Notes: a model not told the origin generated them from the letters alone. A DNA stretch of 64,000 nt from Bacteroidia bacterium (GCA_020053795.1 JAGVMN010000026.1:40165-104164), one strand, 5' to 3'. Positions 27,877-37,018 are shown, counted from the stretch's first letter. Numbers and translations are program-made.

Positions 27877-27924
27877 CTTGAAGAAAGCTATGGAAAGGAT
27901 TTGGATTATATAGAGGCGGAGTGA
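27877..27924 (+). pseudogene. Relic of the 3' end of a second MFS transporter gene
   Basis: The 48 bases encode LEESYGKDLDYIEAE and stop, identical in protein to the end of the MFS gene (27207-27254). Six base differences occur, all third-position and synonymous, and the next five bases (TGGTG) also match. Upstream of the relic the similarity stops abruptly. A recent exact duplication would not show only synonymous changes; this looks like the remains of a once functional tandem paralogue. Confidence 0.8.
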
Positions 27925-28009
27925 TGGTGGTAAAAAGAATGAATATCGGAAATATCCCCAAATGTTCTATATAATTGCACTTCTTTCAATTATCAGAATC
28001 AGGAAAATT

Positions 28010-28017
28010 TAGCTTTG
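28010..28017 (+). promoter_or_regulatory. -7 promoter box before the accessory genes
   Basis: TAGCTTTG is an exact TAnnTTTG match, 34 bases before the ATG of the TPR/membrane protein gene. Confidence 0.5.
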
Positions 28018-28051
28018 ACTGATCTTCAATTGGTGCCCAAATTTATTATGC

Positions 28052-29296
28052 ATGAAAGAACTATTGAGTGTTATTAAAGAAGTAGAAAAAGACTTCAAGT
28101 CAAGTAAAGAGAAGTTAAACTCGTATTTGGAAATAGGTTCCAGTTACTTCCTCGGCAAAGAATACAAAAAAGCAATCAACACCTTTGAAAAAGCGATTGG
28201 ATTGGACTCTAAAAATGCTGGAGGGTGGTTGGGTAAAGCAATGTCACAGTTGGCTCAGGCCGAATCGACAGAAATCAATAGTTTAGAAATAGGTGAATAT
28301 ATTCAAAGAGCACAAGAGAATTGTGATTTAGAAAAATTTTCAAAGTATCTAACGGCAATTACCTTGTATTATTCGTACCAATATGCTGCAGCAATAAAGT
28401 TTTATATTGAACAATCAAATCAAGCAGAAGTAGATAAACAAGAAGCACGTAAAGATGCTGTTGTAGGTATGTTAGTTGCCTCTGTAGGTGGTGCGATTGC
28501 CAATAATTCTAAAAGTGCTTCTAATAGATTTATAGGCTACGGGATGTTGGCTGGTGGAGGTGGTTATGCCATTAAAAATGGATATGATAGTTTTAACCTT
28601 GGAAAACTTGCCTCGAGCCTTTATGGAAATGCTATGGCCCAAACAATTCTTTCCATTCCTATAATCAAACAATGTCATAAAATTAAATTAATCTCTTCGG
28701 ACGATGTTCATCAAAACAGCAATGCTATTTTAGATGCATGGAGGGAATCAGTCATCTATTTATTCAAAAATGAAAAACTTAACCTAATCAAAAGTCTTGA
28801 GACACTTCATGATACTGACACTCTACTTGATTCATCTAAAAGGATGGCCGTTCTTCTGGAACTTGATGAGTTTATCTATTTTATGGATTGTATTGGTCTC
28901 GATGAGTCAGCGAATATGACAAAAACTCGTGATATAAAAAAGGTTTTGTCAGAGATGAAGTTTGCTGACGAGATTGTCAATAAAAGGAGCAAGGCTAAGG
29001 CTGGTTGTATTATCTTTCCTATTGTAATATTTCTAATTCTTGCTTTTATTATTGGTAGTTTCATAGACGACTATGGCGTGATGTCTGATGTTTTGGATAG
29101 CGTTGCAAAAATTCTTTTAATTTGTTTTATTGTATGGTTAATACTTTTTTCCCTACATTCAATAAATAAACTAAAAACATTGAATCAATCTCTCGGATTA
29201 GACTTGATACAGTCTGAGATTAATACACTTATTAATGAATTTAAAGCGATCACAATTAATAAAAGTGAAATTGATTTGGAGAAGATAGGCGTATAA
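28052..29296 (+). CDS. TPR protein with glycine-zipper and two C-terminal membrane helices
   Basis: 414 residues, no known family recognised. Residues 24-90 hold about two TPR units (SYFLGKEYKKAINTFEKAIG). Residues 135-180 are a glycine- and alanine-rich stretch (MLVASVGGAIANN, GYGMLAGGGGYAIKNGY) like a glycine zipper that could insert in membranes. Two strong helices lie near 319-341 and 351-371, followed by a cytoplasmic-looking tail. The codon use is visibly more AT-rich than the flanking transporter or fumC genes, hinting at horizontal origin. A perfect -7 box precedes it. The HNH-like gene follows 82 bp later on the same strand. Confidence 0.7.
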   Translation: MKELLSVIKEVEKDFKSSKEKLNSYLEIGSSYFLGKEYKKAINTFEKAIGLDSKNAGGWLGKAMSQLAQAESTEINSLEIGEYIQRAQENCDLEKFSKYLTAITLYYSYQYAAAIKFYIEQSNQAEVDKQEARKDAVVGMLVASVGGAIANNSKSASNRFIGYGMLAGGGGYAIKNGYDSFNLGKLASSLYGNAMAQTILSIPIIKQCHKIKLISSDDVHQNSNAILDAWRESVIYLFKNEKLNLIKSLETLHDTDTLLDSSKRMAVLLELDEFIYFMDCIGLDESANMTKTRDIKKVLSEMKFADEIVNKRSKAKAGCIIFPIVIFLILAFIIGSFIDDYGVMSDVLDSVAKILLICFIVWLILFSLHSINKLKTLNQSLGLDLIQSEINTLINEFKAITINKSEIDLEKIGV

Positions 29297-29378
29297 TTCA
29301 AAGAGATAACCAACTTGGTTTTATAAAGTCACAAGAATTCAATAACCTTTCAAAACTAATAAACTAACACAATCGATT

Positions 29379-29807
29379 ATGAAATTTACCAAAATTGAAA
29401 AAACTCGTCAGAAATTAAGGAACGGTTACAACAAAATTGTCCGTCAAAACATAAATGGATTTAAGGACTTTAACGATTTCACTGACTGGTATCATTCTCA
29501 GGGCAAAAGCTGCTATTACTGTGGTTTGAAAGAAATTGAATGTCAAGAAATTGTAATGACTGGGCTATTAACCTCGAAGCGTTTCCCACAAAATGGCTTG
29601 ATTGGTAGAGGTCAAGGCAGAGGTGTATGGTTAGAAGTGAACAGACTTAATCCATTAAACATTTATGAAAGAGACAATTGCGTTCTGTCTTGTTATTTCT
29701 GTAGCAATGACAAAAGCGATGTTTTCAGTGGTGATCAGTACATAGCTTTCTTTCAAAACAGAGTTGATTTCCTTAGAGGACTCCTTAACGAAAATGGCGA
29801 AAACTGA
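29379..29807 (+). CDS. HNH-like endonuclease
   Basis: 142 residues. A zinc ribbon is formed by CYYCGL (near residue 48) and LSCYFCSNDKSD (near 107), framing WLEVNRLNP...YERDNC. This is the layout of HNH/endonuclease-VII-like nucleases, in which the second knuckle is followed by the N-D-K-S helix. The usual His of the central strand (DH) is replaced by NR, as also happens in the endonuclease VII branch. Whether it is active is unknown. It is AT-rich and stands between two unknown genes, suggesting an accessory role. Confidence 0.75.
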   Translation: MKFTKIEKTRQKLRNGYNKIVRQNINGFKDFNDFTDWYHSQGKSCYYCGLKEIECQEIVMTGLLTSKRFPQNGLIGRGQGRGVWLEVNRLNPLNIYERDNCVLSCYFCSNDKSDVFSGDQYIAFFQNRVDFLRGLLNENGEN

Positions 29808-29937
29808 TAAAACTAAACCTCAAGTTGAAAATAGGAATCGTTGTACATCAGCGTAAAAGAATATTGGAATAATTTCTATCTGGATATCTTGATTGACTAA
29901 AAAATAGTGGAACATAAGCTAAAATGAATTAACCAGA

Positions 29938-30222
29938 ATGGATGAGATATTAGATAACCTTGCTGAAGGTGAAATCATTTATACCACTCGCAGAAATACA
30001 AATTACTTATTTTCGAGTAGAAGTGCTGATGGAGGCTTACGATATTCAATAAACCAAAATAAAAAAACGCTTCCTTATGATACCATTATTTCCGCTTATG
30101 ATAATTCAATTATTGGAATTGAAATAAATCCGCAATGGTATCAGAACTTCAATGCTGCAGAATATACAAGCCGCCCTTGTAATTTATCAGTTTTAAAAGC
30201 ATTAATAGCAAGAACTCAATAA
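29938..30222 (+). CDS. Small protein of unknown function
   Basis: 94 residues, not recognised. It begins MDEILDNLAEGEIIYTTRR, shows no signal peptide or membrane helix, and looks like a small mixed alpha/beta protein (IIYTTRRNTNYLFSSRS then IIGIEINPQWYQNF). Same strand and AT-rich character as the HNH-like gene 130 bp upstream. No Shine-Dalgarno or clear -7 box precedes it. Confidence 0.5.
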   Translation: MDEILDNLAEGEIIYTTRRNTNYLFSSRSADGGLRYSINQNKKTLPYDTIISAYDNSIIGIEINPQWYQNFNAAEYTSRPCNLSVLKALIARTQ

Positions 30223-30307
30223 GTACCCATTTGCTCGAACCATAATATTAGTCCATTTTATTCTCTTTCTAAAACACTGCAGGCAAACCTTTTAACCCTT
30301 CAACCTA

Positions 30308-31006
30308 TCAACCTCTACCCTTCCCACCTAACACCCCACGAACATACCCCACAAACAACCCAAAATCCTTCCTGTTGCTGAATATCTTTTTCACCTCTTT
30401 CCAAAGAGTGCTCCTGGCTTCGACGGGCTCAACCACCCCTTGTGATGTCTCTTTTTTGAGATAATCTGTTTTAGGTCGCTCTGGCATCAAGCCCTGATCA
30501 ATACGCCGTTTATCAGATTCATCAAAGAGCTCTCCCGCTCTGTCTTTGTTGCCCATCTTATGTTCTGTAATGGCCATATTATTCAGGGTCACCTCGTTTT
30601 CGGGGTCCAGTTCCAGAGAGCGTTGATAGGAAGCAATGGCCTCGTTCAGCCTTCCAAGTTTATCCAATAGAAAAGCCTTCCCAGAATGAAAATAGGCATT
30701 TTCGGGTTCCAGACCAATGGCTGCATCAAAGTCTTCCATAGCCGATTTGTAACGCAGATTGAACTTGCAAACCCCCCGTTCGAAATAATAGGATGCCACA
30801 TTTTGATTCAATGAGATCAGGACATTCCAATGCTCCAAAGCTGCCTCAAACTTGCTCAGACGCTGGAGGTTCATGGCGAGGTATTTCCGGTTCTCCAGAT
30901 TTTCGGGCTGCATGATTAGAAGCTTATCAAAGAGCGTTTCCGCTTCAGCAAATCTGTTTGCGTTGAACAACGAAACACCTTTTTCGAAACTCGCCCCGTG
31001 GTTCAA
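30308..31006 (-). CDS. Tetratricopeptide-repeat protein
   Basis: 232 residues with four or five TPR units from residue 5 to about 165 (for example RFAEAETLFDKLLIMQPENL, KFEAALEHWNVLISLNQNV, NEAIASYQRSLELDPENEV). No signal peptide, so probably cytoplasmic. It starts three bases after the fumC stop and should be co-transcribed with it. The segment VVEPVEARSTLW near residue 190 is encoded by a sequence related to the dispersed repeat at 9974 and 22087, so part of the C-terminus may derive from a repeat insertion. Confidence 0.8.
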   Translation of the reverse strand: MNHGASFEKGVSLFNANRFAEAETLFDKLLIMQPENLENRKYLAMNLQRLSKFEAALEHWNVLISLNQNVASYYFERGVCKFNLRYKSAMEDFDAAIGLEPENAYFHSGKAFLLDKLGRLNEAIASYQRSLELDPENEVTLNNMAITEHKMGNKDRAGELFDESDKRRIDQGLMPERPKTDYLKKETSQGVVEPVEARSTLWKEVKKIFSNRKDFGLFVGYVRGVLGGKGRG

Positions 31007-31009
31007 ATT

Positions 31010-32410
31010 CTAATAAATTGAAATATCGCCAATCATGTCTTCCGGCTTCACCCATTCGTCAAACTGCTCTGCCGTCAACAATCCAAGAGCGAGGGCAGCC
31101 TCTTTCAGTGTGCTGTTTTCGGCATGGGCTTTTTTGGCAATTTTGGCGGCGTTGTCGTAACCAATATGCGTATTCAATGCGGTCACCAGCATCAGGGAAT
31201 TGTCCAATAGTTTTTTGATCTGACCCAGATTTGGCTCTATGCCTGAAACACAATGATCGTTGAACGACAAACAAGCCTGACCCAATAATCTGGCAGATTG
31301 CAACAAGTTGGCAGCAATGAGTGGTTTGTAAACATTCAACTCAAAATGTCCCTGAGAGCCACCAAAAGTGATGGCCACATCGTTGCCAAAAACCTGACAG
31401 CAAACCATAGTCAAAGCTTCGCATTGGGTTGGGTTTACCTTGCCGGGCATGATGGAGGAACCCGGTTCGTTTTCCGGAATATGAATTTCGCCGATGCCGC
31501 TTCTGGGTCCCGAACTCAACAAGCGGATGTCATTGGCAATTTTAAAGCAACTGACAGCCGCTCTTTTCAAAGCTCCATGCAGTTCCACCATGGCATCATG
31601 GGCTGCCAAAGCTTCAAACTTATTTTCAGCCGTTCGGAAAGGTAGTTCAGTTTCCCTTGCAATGATTTTTGCAACCAGTTTGTCATAGCCCTTAGGTGTA
31701 TTTAACCCAGTGCCAACGGCCGTTCCGCCAAGTGCCAGTTCAGTGGCCGTTTCCAGAGCTTTTTCGATGGCTTTTATTCCCAGTTCCAGTTGGCGGCGGT
31801 ACCCACCGAACTCCTGTCCCAATGTCAATGGCGTCGCATCCATGCAATGGGTTCTGCCGATCTTCACGATATGGGCAAACTCGCGGGCTTTTTTCTTGAA
31901 CGTATCTTTCAAAACCTGCAAGCCCGGAATGGCATAATCCACCACCTGCTGGTAAACGGCTATGCTCATGGCAGTCGGGAATGTATCGTTGGAAGACTGA
32001 GATTTGTTCACGTCATCATTGGGGTGCAGAATTTTTTTGGCATCCTCAAGTTTGCCTCCACTCAGCACATGAGCCCTGTTGGCGATCACCTCGTTCACGT
32101 TCATATTGCTCTGCGTTCCCGAACCTGTTTGCCAGATCACCAATGGAAACTGGTCAGCCAGTTTTCCAGCAATAATCTCGTCGCAAACCTTTCCAATGTG
32201 ATCACATTTTTCTTTGCTCAAAACACCGAGTTCGAAATTGGCAAGGGCCGCACTTTTCTTCAGAAACCCGAAAGCCCTGATGATCTCTACCGGCATTTTC
32301 TGGTCCCCAATTCTAAAATTTTCCAATGATCGCTGGGTCTGGGCTCCCCAATATTTGTCGGCGGGAACTTTGATTTCGCCCATGCTGTCTTTTTCTATTC
32401 TGAAATTCAT
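31010..32410 (-). CDS. fumC: Fumarate hydratase, class II
   Basis: 466 residues, the usual length. It reversibly hydrates fumarate to malate in the citric acid cycle as a cytosolic homotetramer. Visible are [12 protein letters not shown] near the N-terminus, [18 protein letters not shown], the A-site segment [16 protein letters not shown] with the catalytic His, and the superfamily signature [16 protein letters not shown] carrying the catalytic Ser. It is followed by a TPR gene. Confidence 0.97.
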   Translation of the reverse strand: MNFRIEKDSMGEIKVPADKYWGAQTQRSLENFRIGDQKMPVEIIRAFGFLKKSAALANFELGVLSKEKCDHIGKVCDEIIAGKLADQFPLVIWQTGSGTQSNMNVNEVIANRAHVLSGGKLEDAKKILHPNDDVNKSQSSNDTFPTAMSIAVYQQVVDYAIPGLQVLKDTFKKKAREFAHIVKIGRTHCMDATPLTLGQEFGGYRRQLELGIKAIEKALETATELALGGTAVGTGLNTPKGYDKLVAKIIARETELPFRTAENKFEALAAHDAMVELHGALKRAAVSCFKIANDIRLLSSGPRSGIGEIHIPENEPGSSIMPGKVNPTQCEALTMVCCQVFGNDVAITFGGSQGHFELNVYKPLIAANLLQSARLLGQACLSFNDHCVSGIEPNLGQIKKLLDNSLMLVTALNTHIGYDNAAKIAKKAHAENSTLKEAALALGLLTAEQFDEWVKPEDMIGDISIY

Positions 32411-32586
32411 GACAATGTTTAATTGTTAATTATTAATGGTCAATTCAATTGTGTAGACTGACAAAAAAGACTCCGAATCAACCCGATAGCTAACGGGTTC
32501 AGAATGACTTTCAGTCCAATTGTCCGCGAAATTAAGAAACCTGAAAGAAATCAGCACAGGAATTACAGACAATTGACCACATGATA

Positions 32587-33201
32587 TTACACCAACTCCA
32601 CTCCCAACCCTCCTCTGACAATTTCTATATCATCGGTGGTGCAATCAATCACAGTTGAAGGAATATTTTGTCCGGCTCCACCGTCAATAACACAAGCCAC
32701 CTTATGTTCAAAAGCATCGTGAATCTCTTCGGGTTCGGTGAGGTATTGCTGTATTTCATCTTCGGAGTGAATAGACGAACTGATCATAGGATTGCCCAGT
32801 TCTTCAAGTAAAGTGTGAACAATCTTGTTATCCGGAACCCTGATACCAATGGTCTTTCGGTTGGTTTTAAATATTCTCGGAATATGGTTGTTGCCGTTCA
32901 GAATAAAAGTAAACGGCCCGGGCAAAAGGCGTTTCATATGTTTAAAAACCGGATTTGAAATAGGCAAGGTATAGTCACTCAAATCGCTCAAGTCTTTGCA
33001 AATCAGGGAAAGGTTGGCTCTTTTTGGTTTTTTATCGAGTATTTTGCAGATATTTTCTATCGCATCTCCTTTTCGCATATCACAGGCAAGTGCATAGATT
33101 GAATCTGTCGGAATGATTATCACATCCCCCGCCCGCAGCATGTTCACCAAAAGTTTGATTTGTCTTTTGTCCGGATTATCGGGGTGAATTTGCAATAACA
33201 T
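32587..33201 (-). CDS. L-threonylcarbamoyladenylate synthase (YrdC/Sua5 family)
   Basis: 204 residues, single YrdC domain. It makes threonylcarbamoyl-AMP from threonine, bicarbonate and ATP for t6A37 of tRNA, the same nucleotide that MtaB (11.4 kb) modifies further. Seen: GDVIIIPTDSIYALACDMRKGDAI, KKPKRANLSLIC (the K-x-R nucleotide-binding region), GPFTFILNG, IGIRVPDNK and the closing STVIDCT....IVRGGLG. The Sua5 C-terminal domain is absent, as in TsaC/YwlC shorter forms. It is divergent from the membrane protein at 33318. Confidence 0.9.
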   Translation of the reverse strand: MLLQIHPDNPDKRQIKLLVNMLRAGDVIIIPTDSIYALACDMRKGDAIENICKILDKKPKRANLSLICKDLSDLSDYTLPISNPVFKHMKRLLPGPFTFILNGNNHIPRIFKTNRKTIGIRVPDNKIVHTLLEELGNPMISSSIHSEDEIQQYLTEPEEIHDAFEHKVACVIDGGAGQNIPSTVIDCTTDDIEIVRGGLGVELV

Positions 33202-33317
33202 ATTTCGGGCAATAATAGGGATTTAGTATCTGCAGCCGGTAACAATAAAGGTTGTTTGATAAAAATCATCTTAGCAAAATTTAAATTCGTCCTTAATTTG
33301 CAAAAAAAAATAAAATT

Positions 33318-33797
33318 ATGGATCCGATAAGAATTCACTTGCTGCTAAATCATTTCCCAAGCGTCGGTCTCATTATGGTGTTGCTGTTTTTAGTCTATGG
33401 CCTGCTGACAGCCAAACACCAGATTACGGCTTTTTGCAGGGTATCTCTGGTTCTTTTGGCCATCATGACCATTGTTGTGAACAACAGCGGTAAAAATGCT
33501 GAAGAAAAACTGGAGCATCAGACCGGTTTCAACAGCGAGATGATGGAAGAACATGAAGAAGCTGCAGAATTTACCTTTTGGGCTATGATGGGGCTGGGGG
33601 CATTATCCTTGATTATTATCATGATCGGGATTAACAATAAGCCATTGGCAAAGAAGATTGACTATGCCATGTTGGTTCTGGCTTTGTTCGTATGTGTAAT
33701 TATGGTCAGAACAGGTAATATTGGCGGTAAAATCAGACATTCGGAAATAACAGCGGAATCAACTTTGACACCGGCGGCAGAAGAAGATGACGATTAA
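33318..33797 (+). CDS. Four-helix membrane protein, DUF2231-like
   Basis: 159 residues with four membrane helices (about 9-27, 35-55, 84-104 and 113-130). Conserved-looking histidines occur in IHLLLNHFPSVG and in the exit segment GNIGGKIRHSEI, a pattern shared with DUF2231-like proteins that may bind haem, though that is inference. The C-terminal tail is acidic (AAEEDDD). It ends 12 bp before the MITE-like element. Confidence 0.65.
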   Translation: MDPIRIHLLLNHFPSVGLIMVLLFLVYGLLTAKHQITAFCRVSLVLLAIMTIVVNNSGKNAEEKLEHQTGFNSEMMEEHEEAAEFTFWAMMGLGALSLIIIMIGINNKPLAKKIDYAMLVLALFVCVIMVRTGNIGGKIRHSEITAESTLTPAAEEDDD

Positions 33798-33798
33798 T

Positions 33799-34080
33799 AA
33801 TCTTTATTCAATGTCGTATAGTTAAACGAAACAGTCCCGTAGGGACGGGCGATATTGTAACAACGGACTTTAGTCCGTTGAAAAAAGCGATGGTCAAATT
33901 GAGTCCCATATGTACGGGACGACACATATAAACGGAAGGCTATATGTATTTGGTAGTAGACCATAGTTGTATATAACTTTGTAATAACCGGACTAAAGTC
34001 CGGCCTTACAATCTGGGTCGAACCTACGGTTCTAAAAGTTTGTAATCAGATTCTTAACTAAACGACATTGAATCTTTATT
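33799..34080. mobile_element. MITE-like element with 17-bp terminal inverted repeats and 10-bp target duplication
   Basis: The 262-bp body (33809-34070) begins CAATGTCGTATAGTTAA and ends TTAACTAAACGACATTG, inverted repeats that match at 16 of 17 positions. It is bracketed by the identical 10-mer AATCTTTATT at 33799-33808 and 34071-34080, a target duplication that includes the stop codon of sucC. Inside are palindromes: GTCCC-GTA-GGGAC (33835-33847), AACGGACT-TT-AGTCCGTT (33862-33879), GTCCC...GGGAC (33903-33920) and CCGGACT-AA-AGTCCGG (33988-34003). No reading frame of note. It is non-autonomous; no matching transposase is in the window. Confidence 0.85.
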
Positions 34081-35266
34081 TTAGAACTTCTTTTACCAGG
34101 TCAGCAGCTTCTTGCAAAAGAATGGCTGAACGAACCTTCAAACCGCTGTCGTCTATTATTTTTTTGGCTTCCACAGCATTGGTACCTTGCAATCGGACAA
34201 TAATCGGGACATTCACCTCACCCAAATTCTTATAAGCATCTACGACGCCCTGAGCCACCCTGTCGCAACGAACAATTCCTCCAAAAATATTGATCAAAAT
34301 GGCTTTTACGTTTGGGTCTTTCAATATGATTCTGAACCCTGCTTCAACGGTTTCTGCATTGGCTGTTCCGCCCACATCCAGGAAGTTAGCCGGGTCTCCA
34401 CCCGAAAGTTTGATTATGTCCATTGTTGCCATAGCCAATCCGGCACCGTTCACCATACAGCCTACATTTCCATCCAGTTTAATAAAATTCAGATTATATT
34501 TTTTTGCTTCAACCTCTGTAGAATCTTCCTCTGATTCATCGCGAAGTATCTCAAGTTCTGCGTGGCGATAGAGTGAATTGTCGTCAATGTTCACCTTGGC
34601 ATCTACCGCCAGTATCCGGTTATCGGAAGTTTTCAATACAGGATTAATTTCAAACATCGAAGAATCTGTTTCGAGGTATGCCTTATATATCGCTGACACG
34701 AATTTCACCATTTCCTTATTAGCATTTCCTTCCAAACCAAGATTAAAGGCAATTTTTCTCGCTTGAAATGGCATCAATCCGGTTATGGGGTCTATCCATT
34801 CTTTTTGAATTTTCTCTGGATTTGATTCGGCCACTTCTTCTATGTCCATGCCCCCTTCCGTGGTATAAATAATGACATTTTTTCCGCTTGTTCTATCCAG
34901 TAAAATGCTCATATAGTATTCCTTTGGTTCACTTTCGCCCGGATAATAAACATCCTGTGCCAATAAGACTTTTCGAACCAATTTTCCCTGAGGGCCGGTT
35001 TGAGGTGTAACCAAAGTCATACCCAAAATCGTATCCACCCGTTCCTGAAGTTCCTGATCGTTTTTGGCAAGCTTAACTCCCCCACCCTTTCCGCGGCCTC
35101 CTGCATGAATCTGAGCTTTTACAACTATCCAATCGGTTCCTGATTGTTTTCTTAATTTTGCCGCCGCCGACAATGCATCTTTTTTATTTTCTACAACAAT
35201 CCCTTCCTGTATGGCTACCCCGAAGGATTTGAGAATGTTTTTTGCCTGATACTCGTGAATATTCAT
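34076..35266 (-). CDS. sucC: Succinyl-CoA synthetase, beta subunit (ADP-forming)
   Basis: 396 residues, ATP-grasp fold. With SucD it converts succinyl-CoA to succinate with substrate-level phosphorylation. Seen: [38 protein letters not shown], the metal-site [14 protein letters not shown] and the subunit-contact end [29 protein letters not shown]. sucD is not in the window; separation of the two genes is common in Bacteroidota. Its stop codon falls within the target duplication of the MITE-like element, and a tandem octamer array lies upstream of its promoter. Confidence 0.97.
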   Translation of the reverse strand: MNIHEYQAKNILKSFGVAIQEGIVVENKKDALSAAAKLRKQSGTDWIVVKAQIHAGGRGKGGGVKLAKNDQELQERVDTILGMTLVTPQTGPQGKLVRKVLLAQDVYYPGESEPKEYYMSILLDRTSGKNVIIYTTEGGMDIEEVAESNPEKIQKEWIDPITGLMPFQARKIAFNLGLEGNANKEMVKFVSAIYKAYLETDSSMFEINPVLKTSDNRILAVDAKVNIDDNSLYRHAELEILRDESEEDSTEVEAKKYNLNFIKLDGNVGCMVNGAGLAMATMDIIKLSGGDPANFLDVGGTANAETVEAGFRIILKDPNVKAILINIFGGIVRCDRVAQGVVDAYKNLGEVNVPIIVRLQGTNAVEAKKIIDDSGLKVRSAILLQEAADLVKEVLK

Positions 35267-35283
35267 GGTTTACAATTTTGCGG

Positions 35284-35291
35284 CAAAAATA
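35284..35291 (-). promoter_or_regulatory. -7 promoter box of sucC
   Basis: TATTTTTG on the minus strand, exact TAnnTTTG, 17 bases before the sucC ATG. A tandem array begins 12 bp further upstream. Confidence 0.6.
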
Positions 35292-35303
35292 TGGAAACGA
35301 GGA

Positions 35304-35446
35304 GTTATAAGTTGATAAGTTGATAAGTTGATAAGTTGATAAGTTGATAAGTTGATAAGTTGATGGGTTGATGGGTTGATGGGTTGATGGGTTGATGGGT
35401 TGATGGGTTGATGGGTTGAAAGGTTGATGGGTTGAAAGGTTGAACC
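35304..35446. repeat. Tandem array of 8-bp units GTTGATAA/GTTGATGG
   Basis: After a degenerate GTTATAA, 17 octamers follow without indels from 35311: six GTTGATAA, then seven GTTGATGG, then GTTGAAAG, GTTGATGG, GTTGAAAG and GTTGAACC. Unlike the heptamer array, the two unit types are in separate blocks. The remaining 78 bp before the cyclase stop repeat (C/T)GCCTTA four times (35479-35519). Confidence 0.95.
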
Positions 35447-35524
35447 TAAACTACTCCTATTCTAACGCGTTAGTACTTACGCCTTACCACTTTCGCCTTA
35501 TAACTTCTGCCTTACGCCTAAAAC

Positions 35525-36895
35525 CTAAACCTTCACAAAATACATATCAATCTCACCTTTATTCTTTGCCTCAATTTTACCCCGGTATTCAAATGAGAAA
35601 TCATCTTTTAATAATTCATAAGTGGCCTGGGACACATTAATCTTACCGGGTTCGGAGTTTTGTTCCATGCGGGCTGCCGTGTTAACGGCATCGCCCCAAA
35701 TATCATACGCAAACTTCTTTTTCCCCACAACGCCTGCAACCACCGGGCCGCTGTGAATACCGATTCGAATAGAAAATGCGTACCGACCTTCAGTCTTTCT
35801 CTGCTCTTTTAATTCTTCGATGAATTGTATTATTTCTTTAGCAGCCATAACAACTGTTCCCGGGTCGTGCTTTATATCCGCATGCAGACCATGAACACAC
35901 AGATAGGCATCTCCAATCGTTTTAATCTTCTCGATACCATACTTTTCCATGATAGCATCGAAAGCACTGAAGCAATGGTCAATTTCTCCAACCAGTTCTT
36001 TTGGGGTAAGTTTTTCTCCGATAATAGTAAAATCTTTGAAGTCAGTGAACATTACAGTCACCGCTTTATAGTTTTTTGGCTGTGCTTTCCCTGTTAACTT
36101 GAGTTCATTTGCGGTTTCCAATGGCAGAATATTCAACAGCAACTCCTCTGATCTTTCTTTTTCTGTTTCTATAATGACATTCTTTTCGGCTAGTTCTTTG
36201 GCAATGCGTTGCTTGGATTTGAACAACCGAAATAGCACTGCCGTCAAAACAAGGATAATTCCAAGAATGGTGAGCAGCAATCTGTTTCTCAACTTTTCTT
36301 TCTCTAATGAAATTTCTTTTATCTCACTCTCCTGTTTCAAATTTTGTTTTTGCTGTTCCAGCATTTCATTCCTCAGGTTCATCAGATATTTTTCCTGATT
36401 CAATTGCTCTACCTGTTCAACACTTTCACCTAAAGCTCTTTCCTTTTTCACCAATTCCTGATTCTGTGTTTGAATTTGCTCTCCCTGTTTTGAAAGCATG
36501 GCCTTCTGTCTTTCGAGTTCCTCCTGTTGCTTTTTCATTTCCTGACCACGTGGCACTTTGGCTGCTTTGTTTCGCCATTTAAGATATTGTACCTGATATT
36601 CAAGCGTCTTATAAATCAAAGTCAATTGTTCGAAACTACGGGCCATCCCCAATTTATAGTCAAGCGATTCTGAGATTTTGGCTGCATCATTTGCAAAGTC
36701 TTTCGCCGCTTTGCAATTCTCCTCATTAGGGCTCGGTTTTAACAATTCATCCACCAAATCATTTAATACGTTCACCTTTTCAATACCCGAAAGTGATTTT
36801 GATTTTTGTTTTAAACTTTCTATTAACGTCCTGTTCTGGGCCGAACCTGTATCGTTTGTCAGCAGAATGAATACCAATAAAAAAAATATCCTCAT
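35525..36895 (-). CDS. Class III adenylate cyclase with coiled-coil sensor region
   Basis: 456 residues. An N-terminal signal sequence (MRIFFLLVFILLTNDTGSAQ) is followed by a helical, TPR-like region to about 110, a long coiled coil rich in E, K and Q (115-200), one membrane helix (near 202-222, LLLTILGIILVLTAVLF) and a C-terminal cyclase domain. Its metal Asp residues are in FTDFKDFT and IGDAYL. Adenine-selecting residues are Lys in IKTIGD and Asp in AYDIWGD, and VNTAARM holds the transition-state Asn/Arg. It should therefore make cAMP. The linker SEELLLNILP is typical. Start at the ATG, not the upstream TTG. Confidence 0.9.
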   Translation of the reverse strand: MRIFFLLVFILLTNDTGSAQNRTLIESLKQKSKSLSGIEKVNVLNDLVDELLKPSPNEENCKAAKDFANDAAKISESLDYKLGMARSFEQLTLIYKTLEYQVQYLKWRNKAAKVPRGQEMKKQQEELERQKAMLSKQGEQIQTQNQELVKKERALGESVEQVEQLNQEKYLMNLRNEMLEQQKQNLKQESEIKEISLEKEKLRNRLLLTILGIILVLTAVLFRLFKSKQRIAKELAEKNVIIETEKERSEELLLNILPLETANELKLTGKAQPKNYKAVTVMFTDFKDFTIIGEKLTPKELVGEIDHCFSAFDAIMEKYGIEKIKTIGDAYLCVHGLHADIKHDPGTVVMAAKEIIQFIEELKEQRKTEGRYAFSIRIGIHSGPVVAGVVGKKKFAYDIWGDAVNTAARMEQNSEPGKINVSQATYELLKDDFSFEYRGKIEAKNKGEIDMYFVKV

Positions 36896-37018
36896 ATCTA
36901 CGCACAATTATTTTGCTCAAAGATATGTTCCAGAGGTTTAAAAGTACTCACAACACGATATATTGTTCATTTCACGTTTTCTTTTTTCTATTGCTCTATT
37001 TTAAAGTAATTTTCGGCC

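Noticed and set aside
36896..36907. Upstream TTG as the start of the adenylate cyclase
   Set aside because: It would add MCVD ahead of a well-formed signal peptide; the ATG at 36895 gives the normal signal sequence.
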